From the NCBI GenBank assembly GCA_026396375.1, contig JAPLWW010000042.1, forward strand, positions 1 to 15,069: a stretch of DNA of 15,069 nt, read 5' to 3'. Of this stretch, positions 6,082 through 13,119 are shown in pieces (position 1 is the first letter of the stretch; every line of letters begins with the position of its first letter). A program made the translations under genes and the position numbers. This DNA is from Microcaldota archaeon (lineage in GTDB: Archaea > Micrarchaeota > Micrarchaeia > Anstonellales > J096). The notes under the pieces are model-generated. The model saw only the letters and a list, made by a program, of their open reading frames with translations, was not told the DNA's origin and did no database searches.

Positions 6082-7803
6082 TCACTTCTTCTTCTTTCCC
6101 CCTTCCTTCTCCTCTTCCCACATCTTCTTTATGACATCGGACAATTCCTTCTTCTTTTTCCTGTAGTCGTCCATCTGGGTCTCCGCAAGCTCTATCTTCT
6201 TTCCGACTTCCTCGGGACTCCTCAATTCAAGGATCTTGTATTCCTTCTCCAAAATGGCGATGTTCTTGTTGAGCCTTTCCATGTCCCCTTTCATTGCGTT
6301 GACAAGGTTCGAGGATTCCTTTATCCTCTGGAAAGAGCTTATCAGCTTCTCCGTCTTTTCCATAAGCTCCTTGTTCTTGCTTTCCTGAGCGTTCGCTGAT
6401 ATTGAGGAAACGATCTTGTCCAGATCTATCTGCAGCTTCTCAATGTCCTTTTTGGCAGACCCGTACTCCTCCTTTAGCCTTGTAATCTCAGAAGTGTAAT
6501 TATTGACTGCGGCAACGACCCTGTCCCTGATCCTTTCGAAGGTCTTGTATGTCTCGACCTCCTCATCCGCTAAATTTATCAAATCCCCTACCTCCTTTGC
6601 CAATTTCTCCTTCTCCGTCTCTATCCTGTCATTGAGCTGGGAAATGTCCTCAATGACCTTGTCCACTTCCTTGAGCTTTGACAGGCTCTCCTGGATATCC
6701 TCCATCCCCTTCATCTGCGATTTCAGGGATTCCATCTCCTTCTTTATCTCGTCAAGGGACTTGATGTCCGTTATTTCCGGAATGGACTCTATCATGCTTG
6801 CCTTTATCGTGGAAATGGAGGTCTTTGTGTCCTCAAGCTCCTCCTTAAGCAGGTCCTTCTCCTTCCTTACCTTTCCAACCCTTGCCTCAATATCCTTGAA
6901 ATCTCCGGGCTTCTCCATCTCCGAGGTTAGTGAATTTATCTTCTTTTCCAGCAATGCGACATGGTCCACAAAGAACTTTATGGTTTCGTTCGCATCGGAT
7001 ATGAGCTCGAAATTCCTCTCTATCTTCAGGATCATGCCTTCCAGCTTCTCCTGCCTTTGCTTGAAATTGACTGCGCTTTCTATGGCGCTTGAGATCTTCT
7101 TGCTCTGCATCTCCTCCCCAAGCACCTCATCCTTGACCTTTGCGATCTTCAGCTGCACTTCGGACATCTTTTCCAGCATCCTGTCAATGTTTTCTTTTGT
7201 TCCCCTTATCTTCTCGATGTTGACGCCGAGCATGTTCCTGCTCATTTCCTCCTTTATCTGCCTCATGTTCATCTCTATGACCATGAGATGGTCGCTTACC
7301 TGGTCAATCTTTGAGTTGACCGAGATTATCTTCTCGCTGAGGTCGACATACCTCTTGTCCTTGCCTTCCCCTATCCCGCTGTAAACGTCATAGTCCCTTT
7401 TCAGCGACTCGATGACTTTCTCATATTTTGAAAGAGTGTCTGATATCTGCTTGCTGTATTTCTCCAGCTCCACGTTTTCATTTTCAACCTGCTCCTTTAT
7501 CCTTGAAAGCGAGGCTGCGAACTTTCCCTTATCCTCCTTGTATTCAACTGTCCTTCTTTCCCCCTCGTCCTTTGTAGGGGCATTCCATTTCAGGATCACT
7601 TTTGAGAGGGCGTAGTCTACCTTTATCATTCCCTGGTCCTCCAAAAGGGATGCCCACTCCTCCACCTTCTGGATGTTCTCATTGAGCTTTGCGGCGACAT
7701 ACTCAAGGTTTATCTCCCTGTTCTCCTTGATTATCTCTATCATCTTGTCAATTGGTGTGGAGATGAGTACATCCTCAAAGTTCAGCTTGGAGGGTTCAGC
7801 CAT
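6082..7803 (-). CDS. Winged-helix protein with a very long coiled coil
   Basis: A 573-aa protein. Residues about 10-70 form a winged helix-like domain (IDKMIEIIKENREINLEYVA, then KVEEWASLLEDQGMI and a short wing). From about residue 75 to 560 the sequence is almost unbroken heptad-type coiled coil, rich in Lys, Glu, Ile, Leu and Met, without cysteine. It ends in a basic tail (GGKKKK). There is no signal peptide or membrane helix, and no Walker motifs, so this is not an SMC ATPase. Such a protein could be a filamentous scaffold or a long spacer tethered by its N-terminal domain. It starts at the ATG at 7803, without a leader by TATA spacing, and diverges from the 495-aa multi-winged-helix gene with which it shares a promoter. 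Its function is not known to me. Confidence 0.85.
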   Translation of the reverse strand: MAEPSKLNFEDVLISTPIDKMIEIIKENREINLEYVAAKLNENIQKVEEWASLLEDQGMIKVDYALSKVILKWNAPTKDEGERRTVEYKEDKGKFAASLSRIKEQVENENVELEKYSKQISDTLSKYEKVIESLKRDYDVYSGIGEGKDKRYVDLSEKIISVNSKIDQVSDHLMVIEMNMRQIKEEMSRNMLGVNIEKIRGTKENIDRMLEKMSEVQLKIAKVKDEVLGEEMQSKKISSAIESAVNFKQRQEKLEGMILKIERNFELISDANETIKFFVDHVALLEKKINSLTSEMEKPGDFKDIEARVGKVRKEKDLLKEELEDTKTSISTIKASMIESIPEITDIKSLDEIKKEMESLKSQMKGMEDIQESLSKLKEVDKVIEDISQLNDRIETEKEKLAKEVGDLINLADEEVETYKTFERIRDRVVAAVNNYTSEITRLKEEYGSAKKDIEKLQIDLDKIVSSISANAQESKNKELMEKTEKLISSFQRIKESSNLVNAMKGDMERLNKNIAILEKEYKILELRSPEEVGKKIELAETQMDDYRKKKKELSDVIKKMWEEEKEGGKKKK

Positions 7804-7827
7804 ATTCTACTTCTATTTAAATAGTAA

Positions 7828-7833
7828 TTTAAA
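7828..7833. promoter_or_regulatory. Shared symmetric TATA element for the divergent pair
   Basis: TTTAAA is centred at 7830.5, exactly 27.5 nt from the first base of both start codons (7803 on the minus strand, 7858 on the plus strand). The 54-bp gap contains no ribosome-binding sites, so both mRNAs are probably leaderless and both may use this palindromic element. A second AT palindrome, ATTTAAAT, occurs at about 7815-7822. Confidence 0.6.
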
Positions 7834-7857
7834 AGGCTTTCGTTATTATTTTAATTC

Positions 7858-9345
7858 ATGGCGAAATACAGGAGATTGCCTCTGAAGTCAATAGATGAAT
7901 TCAAGTGGCACACAAAGATCATAAAGACCTTTGGAAAAAAGGCCTTGATATTATACACTGCATTTCCCAAGAACGGGGCAGATGTTGATGAATCAACATT
8001 GAACAATCTTTTGCAGGATGATCAGCAAAGGACGGAGATAATGAAGTTCATGGTGGACAACGGGCTCATTGAATTGGCGGAAGGCCCGTCAAAAGTCAAA
8101 AAAGAGGAGGAGAAAAAGGAAATAAAAAGGAAGGAAGAGCCCGAAGAGGAGATTAAGCCAAAGGAAGAGGAAATCCCTGAGGAAAAGCCAAAGGCCAGAA
8201 AGCCGGAAAGGAAGAAAGAGGAGGAGATAAGCATTTCCTACGAGCCTCCCAAGGAGGAAGAGGAAATCCAGCCTGAAGCGGCAGAAGAGGAAATCAAGCC
8301 AGAGGCCGAAGAGGAGGAAAAGCCTAAGGCAAGGAAGGCGCCTCCAAAGGAGGAAGAGATCGAGGAAGAGGCCCCTGAAGAGGAAATAAAGCCGGAGATA
8401 GAGGCGGAAGAGGCCCCTGAGGAAATCAAGCCAGAGGCCGAAGAGGAAATCCCCGAGGAAAAGCCGAAAACAAAAAAAGCGCCTCCGAAAGAGGAAGCTC
8501 CTGCAGAGGAGGAAAAGCCTGAGGAGGAAATAACTTCGGAGAATGAGGAGCAGCCCGAGGAAAAGGAGGAGAAGCCCAGCCTAACCCCTGCGGAAATGAT
8601 AGTCCATGACAAGTATGATGATTTGGGAGTCGCGATTTTCAGATTGATTGACGGCAAAAGAAGCGTTGCCGAAGTGGCAAAGGAGTCCAACACTTCGCAG
8701 GAAAAAGTCATGGAGGTTTTGAAATACCTGGACGAGGTTGGATTGATCAGCCTTGGAGGGGGGGAGGAGGCGAAGGGAGCAGGGGCCCCGCAGGCGCCAG
8801 GAGAGGAAAAGTTCGCGCCGTTGTCTGAAGAGAGCGAGCTTTCGACAATGTCAATAGATGAGCAGAAGGAGGGGATCAAGGTTGCAAAGGTAAGGTCCTC
8901 AGGATTTGTCGACAAGATGAAGATGAACGTTTCAATAGTCTTCAAGTACGGAAAGAGCGGAAGGGAACTGTTGGAGTTCATAAGCGAAAAGAAGGAGGCC
9001 AATGTTGTCAATCTCGCGATAAAATTGAACATCCCGATAAGCGTAGTTGAGGACATTGTGAATTTCCTGAAGGCGCAGAATTATGTTGAACTGTCTTTAA
9101 TGAGCAGGGAGGACATCAAGAAGTCATTCGGATATGACGCCTACATCATCTACAAGAGGTACGGGAAAAAAGGAGTCGTGTTTTACGAGGTAATCGACAA
9201 GGACATCCCGCTGAAGAGGATAGCCGAGCTCATTTCAGAGAAGGACGCGACAAAGATAATCGAGATATTCAAGCTTATCAGGGATGTCCTTGGGATAGAC
9301 CTGCCAATAAACGACGATGCGATAAGAAGGGAGCTGGTATTCTAG
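7858..9345 (+). CDS. Multi-winged-helix protein with an acidic Glu/Pro/Lys-rich linker
   Basis: A 495-aa cytosolic protein. I see four winged-helix-like modules, at residues about 17-75, 246-299, 357-415 and 425-482. Each starts with a similar helix after a G-K/G-V element (FGKKALILYT, DDLGVAIFRL, YGKSGRELLE, YGKKGVVFYE) and ends in a V/L-x-L wing. Between the first and second lies a 165-residue low-complexity region of imperfect E-E-I-K-P and K-A-P-P-K-E-E repeats, surely disordered. A shorter Gly/Ala/Pro linker follows the second module. This looks like an adaptor that binds several partners, with DNA binding possible but unproven. It diverges from the coiled-coil gene and converges on the KaiC-like operon, overlapping its stop by 3 bp. 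The function is unknown. Confidence 0.85.
   Translation: MAKYRRLPLKSIDEFKWHTKIIKTFGKKALILYTAFPKNGADVDESTLNNLLQDDQQRTEIMKFMVDNGLIELAEGPSKVKKEEEKKEIKRKEEPEEEIKPKEEEIPEEKPKARKPERKKEEEISISYEPPKEEEEIQPEAAEEEIKPEAEEEEKPKARKAPPKEEEIEEEAPEEEIKPEIEAEEAPEEIKPEAEEEIPEEKPKTKKAPPKEEAPAEEEKPEEEITSENEEQPEEKEEKPSLTPAEMIVHDKYDDLGVAIFRLIDGKRSVAEVAKESNTSQEKVMEVLKYLDEVGLISLGGGEEAKGAGAPQAPGEEKFAPLSEESELSTMSIDEQKEGIKVAKVRSSGFVDKMKMNVSIVFKYGKSGRELLEFISEKKEANVVNLAIKLNIPISVVEDIVNFLKAQNYVELSLMSREDIKKSFGYDAYIIYKRYGKKGVVFYEVIDKDIPLKRIAELISEKDATKIIEIFKLIRDVLGIDLPINDDAIRRELVF
8287..8447 (+). repeat. Direct repeat within the acidic linker coding region
   Basis: A 29-nt stretch beginning GAGGAAATCAAGCC occurs identically at 8287-8315 and 8419-8447, exactly 132 bp (44 codons) apart. 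Diverged copies flank it near 8145 and 8381. The repeat keeps the reading frame and encodes the EEIKPEAEE unit. Such in-frame repeats expand and contract by slippage, so linker length may vary between strains. Confidence 0.8.
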
Positions 9346-10031
9346 AGTTTTATCCCTGTCTTGTCTATGCTGAACGGCATCATGTTTGTCTTGTGCATGG
9401 TCCCTTTCATTTTCAGCACTTCCATTACTCTTTTCCTTTCGCTTGTCTTGAAGATGTTGTAAAGGTGGATCCATCCTTCTGTGAATCTCTCGATCCCGAA
9501 CTCTGTTTGAGGAAGCACATGGTAGGTCGTTGCATTGAGGTCATTGGTCAGTATCATGGTTGTCGTGTCCCATCCCCTTATGTTCTCTATCAGCTTCAAA
9601 AATCCCCTTTTCATCTCGTTCTCATTCGGGAACTTGACTGCGACCGGCATTATCGAGTCTATGACAACCCTTTCAACTCCGAATCTGTCCACAAGCTCCT
9701 TTACCGGGTTCCTTTGGTCAAGCAGCTGGTCAACCTCATGGAAGGGATAATCTATGATCACCAATTGGTTGGATGTCTCATACTGCCTGATGTCCCATCC
9801 TATGCTTGCCATGCTCCTGTAAAGGGAATTCTTGCTTTCCTCTATGGCAATGTAAAGCCCCGGCTCCCCGCTGGTCTTTATCCCGTTTATCAGGAACTGC
9901 AGCGCAAAAATGCTTTTTCCGCTTCCTGTGCTCCCGCTTACGGTTGTTATTGACCCCTTGGGCAATCCTCCGCTAAGCTGGTCATCCAGCTTTTCCCAAC
10001 CAGTTCTAACCTTTTGAGTTGCTGCCATCAT
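9342..10031 (-). CDS. KaiC/RAD55-type RecA-like ATPase
   Basis: A 229-aa protein made of a single KaiC-like RecA domain. Walker A is GSTGSGKS (33-40). Adjacent catalytic-type glutamates lie in IAIEES (64-65). Walker B is RVVIDSI (121-127, Asp125). The C-terminal strand VLKMKGTMH (205-213) matches the KaiC-family K-x-R/K-G-T pattern. The length equals single-domain archaeal members, including the archaellum protein ArlH, which bind ATP and act as regulatory switches. I see no archaellum genes here. The start codon overlaps the stop of the 162-aa gene (ATGA) and is preceded by GGTGA, so the two are translationally coupled. At the 3' end its TAG overlaps the TAG of the opposing 495-aa gene. The specific partner is likely the 162-aa protein; that is an inference from coupling. 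Confidence 0.9.
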   Translation of the reverse strand: MMAATQKVRTGWEKLDDQLSGGLPKGSITTVSGSTGSGKSIFALQFLINGIKTSGEPGLYIAIEESKNSLYRSMASIGWDIRQYETSNQLVIIDYPFHEVDQLLDQRNPVKELVDRFGVERVVIDSIMPVAVKFPNENEMKRGFLKLIENIRGWDTTTMILTNDLNATTYHVLPQTEFGIERFTEGWIHLYNIFKTSERKRVMEVLKMKGTMHKTNMMPFSIDKTGIKL

Positions 10032-10516
10032 TCGTCACCTTTTAGGAGTTTTTCGGCTTTCTTCATCTTTTCATTGACATCCTTTATCAGAGCCTGCCTG
10101 TCCTCATGGCTCATCATGTTCTTGAATATGTAATTCTTGAGGTCATACATGTTGTTTGCAACGTTCATCAGGCTGTCTCTCAAGTCTGTTGCGCCCACCA
10201 TCACCTTGTCCGGCCTCACTATTTCCAGCCCTATGGGGGTGTATTTCATCATTATCTGGGCAAGGGTATTCATGTCCTTTGCGACTATCCTTGTCTCAAC
10301 ATAAGTCGTGTAAACTTCATTGTCCCTTTCCGGAGGGGCTATTTCGCTCAGGGAAAATATCACTCCTCCTTCAGATTTCACCGCTGTCGCAAATGCGACT
10401 GCGGCCTGCTTGAGCTTCTCGGGGTCGCTTTCCTGGAAATGGGTGAAAACATCGGCAACGATTCCGCCCTTTTCGACGATTTCGTCAATCCTCTTCATAA
10501 GCTCTTTCTGTTCCAT
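10028..10516 (-). CDS. Unrecognised protein coupled to the KaiC-like ATPase
   Basis: A 162-aa protein with no recognised family. Residues 1-50 are helical. Residues about 50-112 are probably a small alpha/beta domain (EGGVIFSLSEI, then TTYVETRIVAKD, a helix, and IGLEIVRPDKVMV). Residues about 113-162 are a long helix or coil ending in a basic KKAEKLLKGDE tail. No cysteines, membrane helix or signal are visible. Its stop overlaps the start of the ATPase gene, so it is probably a dedicated partner, regulator or recruiter of that ATPase. The ATG at 10516 lies 27 nt from a TTTAAA box, suggesting a leaderless first gene of a two-gene operon. The AP-rich loop (EIAPPERDNE) is probably exposed. Confidence 0.75.
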   Translation of the reverse strand: MEQKELMKRIDEIVEKGGIVADVFTHFQESDPEKLKQAAVAFATAVKSEGGVIFSLSEIAPPERDNEVYTTYVETRIVAKDMNTLAQIMMKYTPIGLEIVRPDKVMVGATDLRDSLMNVANNMYDLKNYIFKNMMSHEDRQALIKDVNEKMKKAEKLLKGDE

Positions 10517-10539
10517 GATACTGCTTAGAATAAAGAAAC

Positions 10540-10545
10540 TTTAAA
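10540..10545 (-). promoter_or_regulatory. TATA box for the 162-aa/ATPase operon
   Basis: TTTAAA within GTTTTTAAAGTTT (minus strand) is centred 26.5 nt before the ATG at 10516, giving a leaderless transcript. It lies in the 39-nt gap after the DUF373 gene, so the operon need not depend on read-through. Confidence 0.6.
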
Positions 10546-10555
10546 AACCTGCTAT

Positions 10556-11794
10556 TCATTCCTCTATTATAATGTCCTTGTTCTGGGATATCGAGCTTAC
10601 CTTTTCAATCGGGATCTTCATTATCCTGTTCAGTTGCGTCTTGACTATAAGCACCTGCTCCTTCGGCTCCACTCCGACTGTGGATCCCACAAGGCTTCCA
10701 TCCTCCATGATAACGTTGGCCCCGCTTTCTATTGAATTGACGATGACATCGGCCTTCACGCTGTCCAGGTACCTCACAATGACATAGGCGGCTATGATTA
10801 TCATGCTGCTCATCTCTATGAAGCTTCCGAAGGATATGAAATCAGGCTCAATGTTAGTTATCCACTGGGTGCCTACCTTCACAATAATGAAGGATGCGGC
10901 CACGATGATGGCGTTGTTCACTGTGCCTATCTGGTTTATCATGCTGTTTCTTGTATATGAATCTATGAACTTGGCAAGGAATATCATAATGAACATCACA
11001 AAGAAGATGTTTGCCATTGCGCTGATCGCATATGCGATGGTTTCTATTCCCATCAGGCCTTTTTTGCCAGCGTCCAGGTATGCGTTGTATCCTGTTATGA
11101 GCGAAATGCCCAGCAGCGTGACTATGAAAAGGTAGAATATTGCATTTATGGACTTGTTTTTCTTTATCTCTATGGATTTCATTACCTTCTCAATTGAGGC
11201 ATCAATGCCGAATCCCTTTATTAGCAAAAAGCTTCCAAGCAGCATGCCCATGTATTGCCAAGGTATCGAATATATGTACATGAGGGATGCGATCAGCATG
11301 AGGATCGCCGGGCCTCCCAGGAGTATCTTTGCATAAGTTGGATCCTTTAGCTTCTCTATTATCACGAAATAGGTCTTTTCAAGCTCCCTTGCCTGCTTGA
11401 TGTAGAGATTATAGACTCCGTCTATCTTCAGCCTTGACTGTATCACGGGGATGACGCTGTCGTCGCTTGCCCCGTCGCTTATCATGAAGCATGATGTTGC
11501 GGGAAAATCGTTCATTACCCTGTCCAATTGCTTTGATATCTTAGAGGTTGCGGCTATCCCTAGCCTTGTGTCCCCGGTAAGCGTTATTATCTCAACATCC
11601 TCATTTTCCTTCTTGAAATTGTCGTATATGCCGATTGCCTTGAAGATTACGTTGGCGTCAGGGTCTTCCGGATCCTCTATTGCCAGCCTTATTGCGGCAT
11701 TGAGGTTCTCCTCCCTCCCTATGACTGGCCCAACAACGCCTGCTTTTTTGCCAAGGTCGTCATCTATATCCACTGCGAGGATTAATCTCTTCAC
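10556..11794 (-). CDS. DUF373 family membrane protein
   Basis: A 412-aa protein with a GTG start at 11794. Residues 1-150 form a soluble alpha/beta domain: RLILAVDIDDDLG at the start, then GIYDNF, EIITLTGD (68-75), and SCFMISDGASDD (101-112). The acidic DID and SDGASDD clusters are typical of DUF373, an archaeal family of unknown function. About six membrane helices follow between residues 157 and 341. A soluble C-terminal part (about 350-412) contains a short beta barrel-like segment (ANVIMEDGSLVGS, VGVEPKEQVLIV). The acidic clusters suggest metal or nucleotide binding, but no activity is established. It diverges from rpoL with a shared TATA box, which gives a start close to the GTG. Confidence 0.9.
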   Translation of the reverse strand: MKRLILAVDIDDDLGKKAGVVGPVIGREENLNAAIRLAIEDPEDPDANVIFKAIGIYDNFKKENEDVEIITLTGDTRLGIAATSKISKQLDRVMNDFPATSCFMISDGASDDSVIPVIQSRLKIDGVYNLYIKQARELEKTYFVIIEKLKDPTYAKILLGGPAILMLIASLMYIYSIPWQYMGMLLGSFLLIKGFGIDASIEKVMKSIEIKKNKSINAIFYLFIVTLLGISLITGYNAYLDAGKKGLMGIETIAYAISAMANIFFVMFIMIFLAKFIDSYTRNSMINQIGTVNNAIIVAASFIIVKVGTQWITNIEPDFISFGSFIEMSSMIIIAAYVIVRYLDSVKADVIVNSIESGANVIMEDGSLVGSTVGVEPKEQVLIVKTQLNRIMKIPIEKVSSISQNKDIIIEE

Positions 11795-11816
11795 AATCCC
11801 CTTTTAACCTAAAATG

Positions 11817-11824
11817 TTTATAAA
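11817..11824. promoter_or_regulatory. Palindromic TATA box between DUF373 and rpoL
   Basis: TTTATAAA, a perfect palindrome, is centred at 11820.5. It lies 26.5 nt from the GTG of DUF373 on the minus strand, implying a leaderless mRNA. It lies 41.5 nt from the rpoL ATG on the plus strand, implying a leader of about 15 nt that contains AAGGTGA. One element could therefore serve both genes. Confidence 0.55.
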
Positions 11825-11861
11825 TACTTCTATGAACTATTGGGAAATACAAGGTGAAAAA

Positions 11862-12137
11862 ATGGAAATCAACATTATAAAAAGCAGCAAGACAGAGATA
11901 GAATTCGAGATACTCGACAAAAACCCGACTTTGCCTGAGATGATAGTCCATTATCTCAACCAGAGGGACGATGTTGATTTTGCGGCATACAACTGGGAGC
12001 ATCCCATGATCTCCTTTCCGAAGATCGTGCTGAGGACATCTGCCGACGAAAAGGCGTCAACAGCGCTTTATGAAACCATTGAAAAGATAAGGAAAGACCT
12101 TGGTTCGTTGAAGGATTCCATAAAGAAAGTTGAATAA
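11862..12137 (+). CDS. rpoL: DNA-directed RNA polymerase subunit L
   Basis: A 91-aa protein of normal family length. RpoL (the Rpb11 counterpart) pairs with subunit D to form the platform on which the archaeal polymerase assembles. Family features seen are the N-terminal strand MEINIIKSSKTEIEFEI, the FAAYNWEHPMISFPKIVLRT core (compare the conserved AAY-x-x-x-HP-x-x), and the amphipathic C-terminal helix. I prefer the ATG at 11862 because AAGGTGA precedes it by about 6 nt and the start matches the family N terminus. An upstream in-frame ATG at 11814 would overlap the TATA box. The signal peptidase gene follows after 1 nt. Confidence 0.95.
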   Translation: MEINIIKSSKTEIEFEILDKNPTLPEMIVHYLNQRDDVDFAAYNWEHPMISFPKIVLRTSADEKASTALYETIEKIRKDLGSLKDSIKKVE

Positions 12138-12138
12138 A

Positions 12139-13110
12139 ATGGAAATGAAGGGCATAAAGAAGTCCATGGGCAGTGCCTATTTCCAGATTTTAATAATCCT
12201 TTTCCTGCTTTTCCTTTACATCCTGACAAAGCTTCCATTGTTCGGATTGGCCGCGGCCCTGTTCCTCATAGCCATGGTCATACTTGAATTCTATGAGGGA
12301 ATAATGAAGAACGGATGGAAAAGCGAGCTTGTCGAGACAGGAAAGACAATTGCGATTGCAATAGTCCTTTGGATAGCATTGACATTTGTCCTTTCAACTT
12401 CCTCCCCAATAAGCGCGGTTGTCTCATGCTCCATGGTCCCTGACCTCAGCAGGGGGGACATGATAATAGTGAAGGGGGAAAATTCATACGCCTCAAATGC
12501 CATCAATGCCACTGAGGCGGATGCCCTTGCCCTTTTTTCCAATCCGACCGTTTATTTCGGCAACAGGTCAATGAAAGTGGACGGTTCCATCTACAACTAC
12601 TGCTATTCCTCAGGTGACAGGGAGATATGCAGCATGTTCTTCAAGAATCCCGAGCTCTTTGTCGAGAAAAGGGGCAGCTTCACATTCACCTATTCCCAAT
12701 GCATAAGGGAGGATGCGGCAACCAGCAGCATAGTGGATACCGAGCCCTGCATAACGGATGTTTCATACAATAGTAAGAGCATAGATGTCCAGCATGACAG
12801 GACCAGCAATGTGATAATATACAATCCCAATCCATCCGACCTTTTCGGCAAATATGGGGATATCGTGCATAGGAACGTGATCCAGGTGAAAACTGAGAGC
12901 AACACGTATTATCTTACGAAGGGGGACAACAACAACGTTTTCGACATCCAGTTCTATTCAGAGCAGTACAGCATGGGGAACACCCCTTTCCTGAAGGACC
13001 AGATAAAGGGAAAGGTGATTTCAAAAATACCTTATCTGGGCTACTACAAGCTGTTCATTTCATTCTATCTGAATGAGGACAAGATCTGCGGGACAAAGCT
13101 GATAAAATAA
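12139..13110 (+). CDS. Signal peptidase I (S26 family, archaeal/ER-type) with a large insertion
   Basis: A 323-aa integral membrane protease that removes signal peptides from secreted proteins. Three hydrophobic segments lie at about residues 13-30, 33-49 and 70-91. The nucleophile serine is in SCSMVPDL (Ser98), followed by RGDMIIV. The Ser/His archaeal-type site continues with YGDIVHRNV (His244), KGDNNNVFD (Asp263, Asp269) and KGKVISKIPYLGYY, all family landmarks. The stretch between the serine box and the histidine box is about 146 residues, far more than in ordinary archaeal enzymes. The extra part includes four cysteines and a Phe/Tyr-rich segment. The ATG at 12139 is one base after the rpoL stop, so co-transcription is very likely. 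A TTG at 12130 is an alternative start. Confidence 0.88.
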   Translation: MEMKGIKKSMGSAYFQILIILFLLFLYILTKLPLFGLAAALFLIAMVILEFYEGIMKNGWKSELVETGKTIAIAIVLWIALTFVLSTSSPISAVVSCSMVPDLSRGDMIIVKGENSYASNAINATEADALALFSNPTVYFGNRSMKVDGSIYNYCYSSGDREICSMFFKNPELFVEKRGSFTFTYSQCIREDAATSSIVDTEPCITDVSYNSKSIDVQHDRTSNVIIYNPNPSDLFGKYGDIVHRNVIQVKTESNTYYLTKGDNNNVFDIQFYSEQYSMGNTPFLKDQIKGKVISKIPYLGYYKLFISFYLNEDKICGTKLIK

Positions 13111-13119
13111 ATATCTATC

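Noticed and set aside
6503..7384. 293-aa plus-strand ORF opposite the coiled-coil gene
   Set aside because: It is a Ser/Phe-rich antisense shadow, as expected opposite a Lys/Glu-rich coiled coil; it has no domain, promoter or ribosome-binding site.
8145..8505. CRISPR array or other spaced repeats
   Set aside because: The repeats are in-frame coding low complexity with related sequence between them, not unique spacers between constant repeats.
8238..9056. 272-aa minus-strand ORF opposite the multi-winged-helix gene
   Set aside because: It is a Ser/Gly-rich low-complexity antisense of the Glu-rich repeats, with no recognisable feature.
9342..10031. Archaellum operon (ArlH) interpretation
   Set aside because: The ATPase fits the KaiC/ArlH superfamily, but no ArlI, ArlJ, archaellin or ArlCDE-type genes are in the window, so a specific arlH call is not supported.
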